Shown here: positions 15,951-19,267 of the stretch, one piece after another
Position numbering within the stretch: the first letter of the stretch is position 1
How the letters are laid out: every line of letters begins with the position of its first letter
Assembly (NCBI GenBank): GCA_009774235.1
Contig: VSNJ01000072.1
Coordinates: 1 to 19,267 of the forward strand
Direction: 5' to 3'
Origin: Lachnospiraceae bacterium
GTDB taxonomy: Bacteria > Bacillota > Clostridia > Lachnospirales > Lachnospiraceae
Length of the DNA: 19,267 nucleotides
Position numbers and translations under genes: made by a program
Notes under the pieces: model-generated
The model's database searches: none
What the model was told of the DNA's origin: nothing
What the model saw: the letters and a program-made list of their open reading frames with translations, nothing else

Positions 15951-16296
15951 ATGGACAGCATAAAAGATTTATATGGAATAATAGCAGGAAACATTAAGAA
16001 GAAAAGGAAACGCCTTAGCATATCACAGGTACAGCTTGCGGAAAAAGCAGATGTTTCAGTAGATACAATTAAGAGCGTGGAAAATGGCAGGCGTGCAATG
16101 AGCCTTGATACATATTTAAATATTGTGCAAGCATTAGGTATGAAGCCGCTTTCCCTTATGGGATGTGGAAAGACAGGGGGAGTATACTGAACGGTTTTCA
16201 TTCCTTGTGGAAAGGCGCAGCCAGGGGGAAATAGAGTTTGTGCTCCATATGGTGGAGCAGATGCTTAGAGGGTATGACAGTTATTTAAAAGAATAG
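15951..16296 (+). pseudogene. Xre-family regulator of the agr locus, frameshifted at a G-run
   Basis: The first frame (15951-16190, 79 aa) holds a full Cro/CI-type HTH: AGNIKKKRKRLSISQVQLAE, then VSVDTIKSVENGRR, then the C-terminal helices. After M70 the frame gives a short odd tail and stops. The +1 frame continues from the same spot with a natural-looking tail (DVERQGEYTERFSFLVERR, then a segment ending MLRGYDSYLKE) to a stop at 16294-16296. Removing one G from the GGG at 16160-16162 joins the two into one 114-aa protein. This may be a mutation, a sequencing error or slippage. The short form keeps the DNA-binding domain and may still work. An AAAGGA lies 7 nt before the ATG. It is expressed from the second LytTR promoter, so it is likely a downstream switch of the quorum signal. 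Confidence 0.7.
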
Positions 16297-16416
16297 CTGC
16301 CATGTTTTTTTGCTTTATAGGAAATTGCGATTTTTGGAGGGATAAAAAAGAACAAGGGTTCATCAAACGTATGTCAGATAAGCTCCTGCATGGGTATGAT
16401 GATAAGACGACATGGC

Positions 16417-16593
16417 TTAGAAGATATAAAAACCTTCTACACACACCTCGTCATCAAATAAGACATATTCATTTAAGAAATAATCCATATTAAGAAGGTC
16501 ATCCCTGCTCATGTGGCGAATGTCCTCGGATGTCATTCCTTCCAGTGGATTATCCATATATTTTTTGCGTAGTTTCTCTGTATTTAGATTCAT
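16417..16593 (-). CDS. Small acidic hypothetical protein
   Basis: This 58-aa protein contains MTSEDIRHMSRDDLLNMDYF and ends in an acidic stretch plus EGFYIF. Small proteins with this MTSEDIR...LLDMDYFL pattern seem familiar from other clostridial genomes, but I know no function. A perfect AAAGGAGG (16602-16609) lies 8 nt before the ATG at 16593, which decides the start over the longer open frame beginning at 16776. It stands alone, opposite in direction to the agr locus. Confidence 0.6.
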   Translation of the reverse strand: MNLNTEKLRKKYMDNPLEGMTSEDIRHMSRDDLLNMDYFLNEYVLFDDEVCVEGFYIF

Positions 16594-16791
16594 ATGCGCA
16601 GCCTCCTTTAAAAGGAGTATATCACAGGAAGGGGATATAAAGCCCCCTAATTCCTCCATGAATGGCAATGTCATCAACTTAAGATAATACTGTTTTACTA
16701 TTTTATATTTTGCGAGAATTTTACAATTTGGAAGAAAGTAAAAAAAAGGAGGCTGCACTGGTAAGTTAAAGACCATGGCCAGAAAAATATA

Positions 16792-16968
16792 ATGTCAATT
16801 ATGGGTATGTTATCTTTTACACATACAAGAATTAAAAATAAAGAAACAAAAGAAATTGCATACCTTTTGGACAGGATTATAGGAATTGGTGTACATGCCT
16901 GTCTATTTACAACTATTATTTTTTTATCTCTGTCTTTTCTATCAATACTACTTCTCATAGTGGGCTAA
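16792..16968 (+). CDS. Doubtful 58-aa membrane peptide
   Basis: This open frame encodes a short basic N-terminus and a long hydrophobic C-terminal segment (FTTIIFLSLSFLSILLLIVG) that would span the membrane once. There is no ribosome binding site at a sensible distance; the nearest AAGGAGG is about 40 nt upstream. I do not recognise it. It may be a chance frame in AT-rich DNA or a gene remnant. Confidence 0.22.
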   Translation: MSIMGMLSFTHTRIKNKETKEIAYLLDRIIGIGVHACLFTTIIFLSLSFLSILLLIVG

Positions 16969-17125
16969 TTGATTTTCCGTTCAAAATACTCGCCCCAGAA
17001 TTTTTACATTTTTTAACTGTTCTTTCCGCAGCCACCACACCCGTATGAAATCATTGAACTAGACCGTATTCTAGCTACATACCTACCAGGGCATGGTGCA
17101 GGCGGTGAAACTAAGAAGTGCAGAA

Positions 17126-18781
17126 TCAGCCATAATTTATATGTGCTGAACGTGGATTGCAGATATTTAATTGTACATTTTTTTCTACTTCTATTCTTTT
17201 CTTAGAAATATCTTGTAGATATATGTTAAATAAATGCCTTGAAGATTTTTCACAATGAATTTTTAAGTTAAAACGATCCGCTCCATTAGGTTCTATTTTT
17301 TGAGAAATACATTTTTTAACAACATAATTTGACCCTTCTGCAGGTAATTCTATATCATATTGGTATGAAGGTGAAAAATAGGCTCCTCCTAATATGTTTA
17401 GATATAAATTTACCAAACAAGAAAATTTTAATGTAAAATGTTTATCGCATTCTTCAATAGTATCTGAATAAAAATCTATAATGCCATTTACATAAGCCTT
17501 ACCACTTGAATATTCTCCGAGATACTTTTTTAATATTTTTTCTTGCATTGCTTGGCATTCTATACTATTTTCATAAAATTTATAATATTCTTGTTCAAAA
17601 TTTTCAAAGTCAATTTTAGTTATTTTATGTAGCATTTTTGTTAAATCCACATTCTTTGTATGAATGAAATCTCCAATATATTCTTCAGCATAAAATTCGT
17701 CAAAATTTTCACAATAATTTGTATTACAATTAATTTTAATATTTAAATTTTTTATTTTTCCCCAACCAGCATTGTTTAATTCAATTTGACGGGCATAGTC
17801 ATTAACTTTGTTTCCATTAATGTATAAAAGAGGACTTGGATCAGGGTTGCTTGAAATAACCTCAATTATTAATTCATCAAGAAGAAGTAACTTACTGGAA
17901 TTATTTAAAACTTTTATGTCTAAACATGGCATAACTGAATCAAAGGGCTCTTCATCAAAATTTAATGGAATCATAGGCTTGTTATATAAAAGAATATCAT
18001 CCCAATATTTTAGTTTAGGAATAAATATATTATTTTTGTTATCTTTGCTATCTTTAACGTAATATATCTGTCTTGTATTATTTAAGTCTTTGTTTTCCAT
18101 AACATCTAAACTTGTGAAAATAGTATTTTCTGTTTCTATACACTGATTGATCAATTCATTGATTCTTTCTTTTAAAAGCGAACCACGAGATGAGCCTAAT
18201 TTTGAAATTTCTCTGTACATATCTGTAAATAATTTCTCTGTATTTATTGATATAGCATTTTCTTTCGACCATTCGTTAATAGTATTTTTAGCTATTGTTT
18301 CTGCCTCATTGTAGGAAATAGTGTCCAATTTTATATTAATAAAATTATCATAATTTATATTATATTTAGCAATTTCATTTTGATATTCTTTCAAGACTAT
18401 TTCATAATTTGACGGCTCAATTTTTTGGTATTGTTCTAACCACATTCTTTTTGTAATCAAGTTGCAGACATCATTGGTAAAAGCAGAACATATTAAAATT
18501 CTTTTTTTTATTTCATCACAATGCTCATTAATAAAAATTCTAACATCACTCATATTAAAACATACTGACTTTACTTGACATAAAATTAAATTATCTTTCA
18601 TATTTATTGCAAAATCATCATATTGTTCTATTGAAATAGATTTAAAATTAATATCGTTTAAAAAATCAAATATGTACTTAATACAAACAATAATTTGATA
18701 ATTAATTCCTTTTTGACTAATTGCTCCTCCAACTAATTTTCTATCAAAATAATTTATATTTTTCGTATTTTCTTTCCTCAT
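17126..18781 (-). CDS. Orphan Cap4/DUF4297-like endonuclease with unknown C-terminal domain
   Basis: This 551-aa protein is probably a DNA-cutting defence effector. Its N-terminus carries the pattern of the Cap4/DUF4297 group of PD-(D/E)XK nucleases: GGAISQKGINYQ (18-29), E52 and D55-D56 in SIEQYDDFAI, then the QVK motif (69-71). These would be the metal-binding and catalytic residues. The following 480 residues match nothing I can name and may be a sensor or partner-binding domain. The gene is far richer in A and T than the agr genes, a sign of separate transfer. A GGAG 8 nt upstream supports the start. No CBASS cyclase or HerA-type ATPase is next to it, so it may act alone, or its partner lies outside the window or was lost. 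Confidence 0.75.
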   Translation of the reverse strand: MRKENTKNINYFDRKLVGGAISQKGINYQIIVCIKYIFDFLNDINFKSISIEQYDDFAINMKDNLILCQVKSVCFNMSDVRIFINEHCDEIKKRILICSAFTNDVCNLITKRMWLEQYQKIEPSNYEIVLKEYQNEIAKYNINYDNFINIKLDTISYNEAETIAKNTINEWSKENAISINTEKLFTDMYREISKLGSSRGSLLKERINELINQCIETENTIFTSLDVMENKDLNNTRQIYYVKDSKDNKNNIFIPKLKYWDDILLYNKPMIPLNFDEEPFDSVMPCLDIKVLNNSSKLLLLDELIIEVISSNPDPSPLLYINGNKVNDYARQIELNNAGWGKIKNLNIKINCNTNYCENFDEFYAEEYIGDFIHTKNVDLTKMLHKITKIDFENFEQEYYKFYENSIECQAMQEKILKKYLGEYSSGKAYVNGIIDFYSDTIEECDKHFTLKFSCLVNLYLNILGGAYFSPSYQYDIELPAEGSNYVVKKCISQKIEPNGADRFNLKIHCEKSSRHLFNIYLQDISKKRIEVEKNVQLNICNPRSAHINYG

Positions 18782-19118
18782 ATTTTTTTCTCCAATACAC
18801 TAAAGTTTATCTTCGACGTTTTACTAATGTCCTTGTTTATTTGGCAGCTTCTTTCCAGACTGTCTATCGCATTTCATATATGATGCTTGTTTTATTTTTT
18901 TCATATTTCTATTATAACATATTTTTATGTGTATGCATATGCCATTTAAATTTGAGTTTTCCTATTTTTTCATTACGAATGTAATTTAAACAATGGTATA
19001 AGCAATATACAACTTTTATTTATAAAAACACCACTTTACAAGTTTTTTGAAAAAAAAGAATAACGTATAGGACACTTTGGTGTATAATGAACTTGCTAAA
19101 ATACATTACAAAGGAAAG
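18782..19118. other. Intergenic region between nuclease gene and damaged transposase
   Basis: This 337-bp AT-rich stretch has no convincing gene. On the minus strand an extended -10, TGTTATAAT (18911-18919), could start the nuclease transcript, giving a leader of about 120 nt; there is no good -35. A 26-codon minus-strand frame (18824-18904) lacks a ribosome binding site. A TATAAT at 19083-19088 may belong to the transposase remnant on the plus strand, whose IS probably begins somewhere after about 19000. Confidence 0.45.
18911..18919 (-). promoter_or_regulatory. Extended -10 promoter for the nuclease gene
   Basis: TG-T-TATAAT on the minus strand, about 130 bp before the nuclease start codon, is the only good promoter-like sequence upstream of that gene. 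The -35 region is poor, so recognition would depend on the extended -10. Motif seen directly; activity inferred. Confidence 0.4.
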
Positions 19119-19267
19119 TGATCCCATACGTCAAATTTATTATACAACAAAAAGAACCTGATTGGTAGACTTTATCAATATTTTTATAATTCAATATTTT
19201 TATAATTATTTTGAAACCTGTCCCCTGCCTACAGCAGAATCTTTATTCCTGCTGGTTTTATCCATGC
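19119..19267 (+). pseudogene. Damaged 5' end of a transposase gene, cut by window edge
   Basis: A frame at 19131-19192 reads SNLLYNKKNLIGRLYQYFYN and then stops soon after. Another frame, from about 19209, reads FETCPLPTAESLFLLVLSM to the window end, a pattern I associate with the N-terminus of clostridial IS transposases (...TAESLFLLVLSM...). The two are separated by a perfect 16-bp tandem duplication (19175-19206). With one copy removed they join into one open frame. The expected start codon position reads ACG rather than ATG, after AAAGGAAAG, so the start may also be lost. The remainder lies beyond the window. Family identity beyond transposase is uncertain. Confidence 0.6.
19175..19206. 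repeat. Perfect 16-bp tandem duplication
   Basis: TCAATATTTTTATAAT occurs twice without a gap (19175-19190 and 19191-19206). Because 16 is not a multiple of three, it shifts the reading frame of the transposase fragment in which it sits. It looks like a replication-slippage duplication. Confidence 0.9.

Noticed and set aside
18824..18904. 26-codon minus-strand frame in the nuclease leader
   Set aside because: Its ATG lies only 6 nt after the -10 box and has no ribosome binding site; a leaderless peptide is possible but unsupported.
19072..19080. ACACTTTGG, identical to a LytTR half-site before agrD
   Set aside because: No partner half-site lies 21 bp away on either side, so it is probably chance.
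1..19267. CRISPR array, tRNA, rRNA or riboswitch
   Set aside because: No regularly spaced repeats, no tRNA cloverleaf or rRNA sequence and no known riboswitch core were recognised by reading both strands.

Overview
The window looks like chromosomal accessory DNA of a low-GC Gram-positive gut anaerobe, most likely a clostridial/Lachnospiraceae-type Firmicute. This rests on strong AGGAGG-type ribosome binding sites, an AT-rich base composition, a thiolactone-type agr quorum-sensing locus and the protein families present. The genus cannot be fixed from sequence alone.

Layout. (1) 1-1720: an IS4-superfamily insertion sequence on the minus strand. It has one intact DDE transposase with a full YREK signature and an upstream leader with two GC hairpins. 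A minus-strand promoter at 33-62 points out of the window. (2) 1721-2029: a broken Xre-type regulator keeping only the C-terminal half of its HTH domain. (3) 2101-12628: a six-gene plus-strand defence operon. In order it encodes a PLD-like/SNF2 helicase, a DUF4391-like protein, an unrecognised 158-aa protein, a type III DNA adenine methyltransferase (Mod), a two-helix membrane protein with a coiled coil, and a type III restriction subunit (Res) with an intact PD-(D/E)XK nuclease site. The first four genes overlap or nearly touch; the membrane gene starts on the base after the mod stop codon. (4) 12773-16296: a complete agr-like quorum-sensing locus comprising a tiny basic ORF, a LytTR response regulator, a GHKL sensor kinase, AgrD, AgrB and an Xre regulator. 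Two promoters, before agrD and before the Xre gene, share a 19-bp identical sequence, a 9-N12-9 direct repeat like an AgrA/LytTR box, and the same 22-bp distance to an extended -10. The Xre gene is frameshifted at a GGG run. (5) 16297-17125: mostly non-coding, with one convincing 58-aa acidic protein on the minus strand. (6) 17126-18781: a very AT-rich minus-strand gene for a 551-aa protein whose N-terminus looks like a Cap4/DUF4297-type endonuclease. (7) 19119-19267: the damaged 5' end of a second transposase gene, disrupted by a perfect 16-bp tandem duplication and cut by the window edge.

How it may work together (inference). The operon at 2101-12628 appears to be an expanded type III restriction-modification system, with a second helicase, DUF4391 and two uncharacterised accessory proteins added to Mod and Res. 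A quorum-sensing module sits between it and an orphan nuclease, with IS elements on both flanks, which is typical of a defence island built by successive insertions. The sequence shows no direct LytTR box upstream of the defence genes, so control of defence by agr is a hypothesis only.
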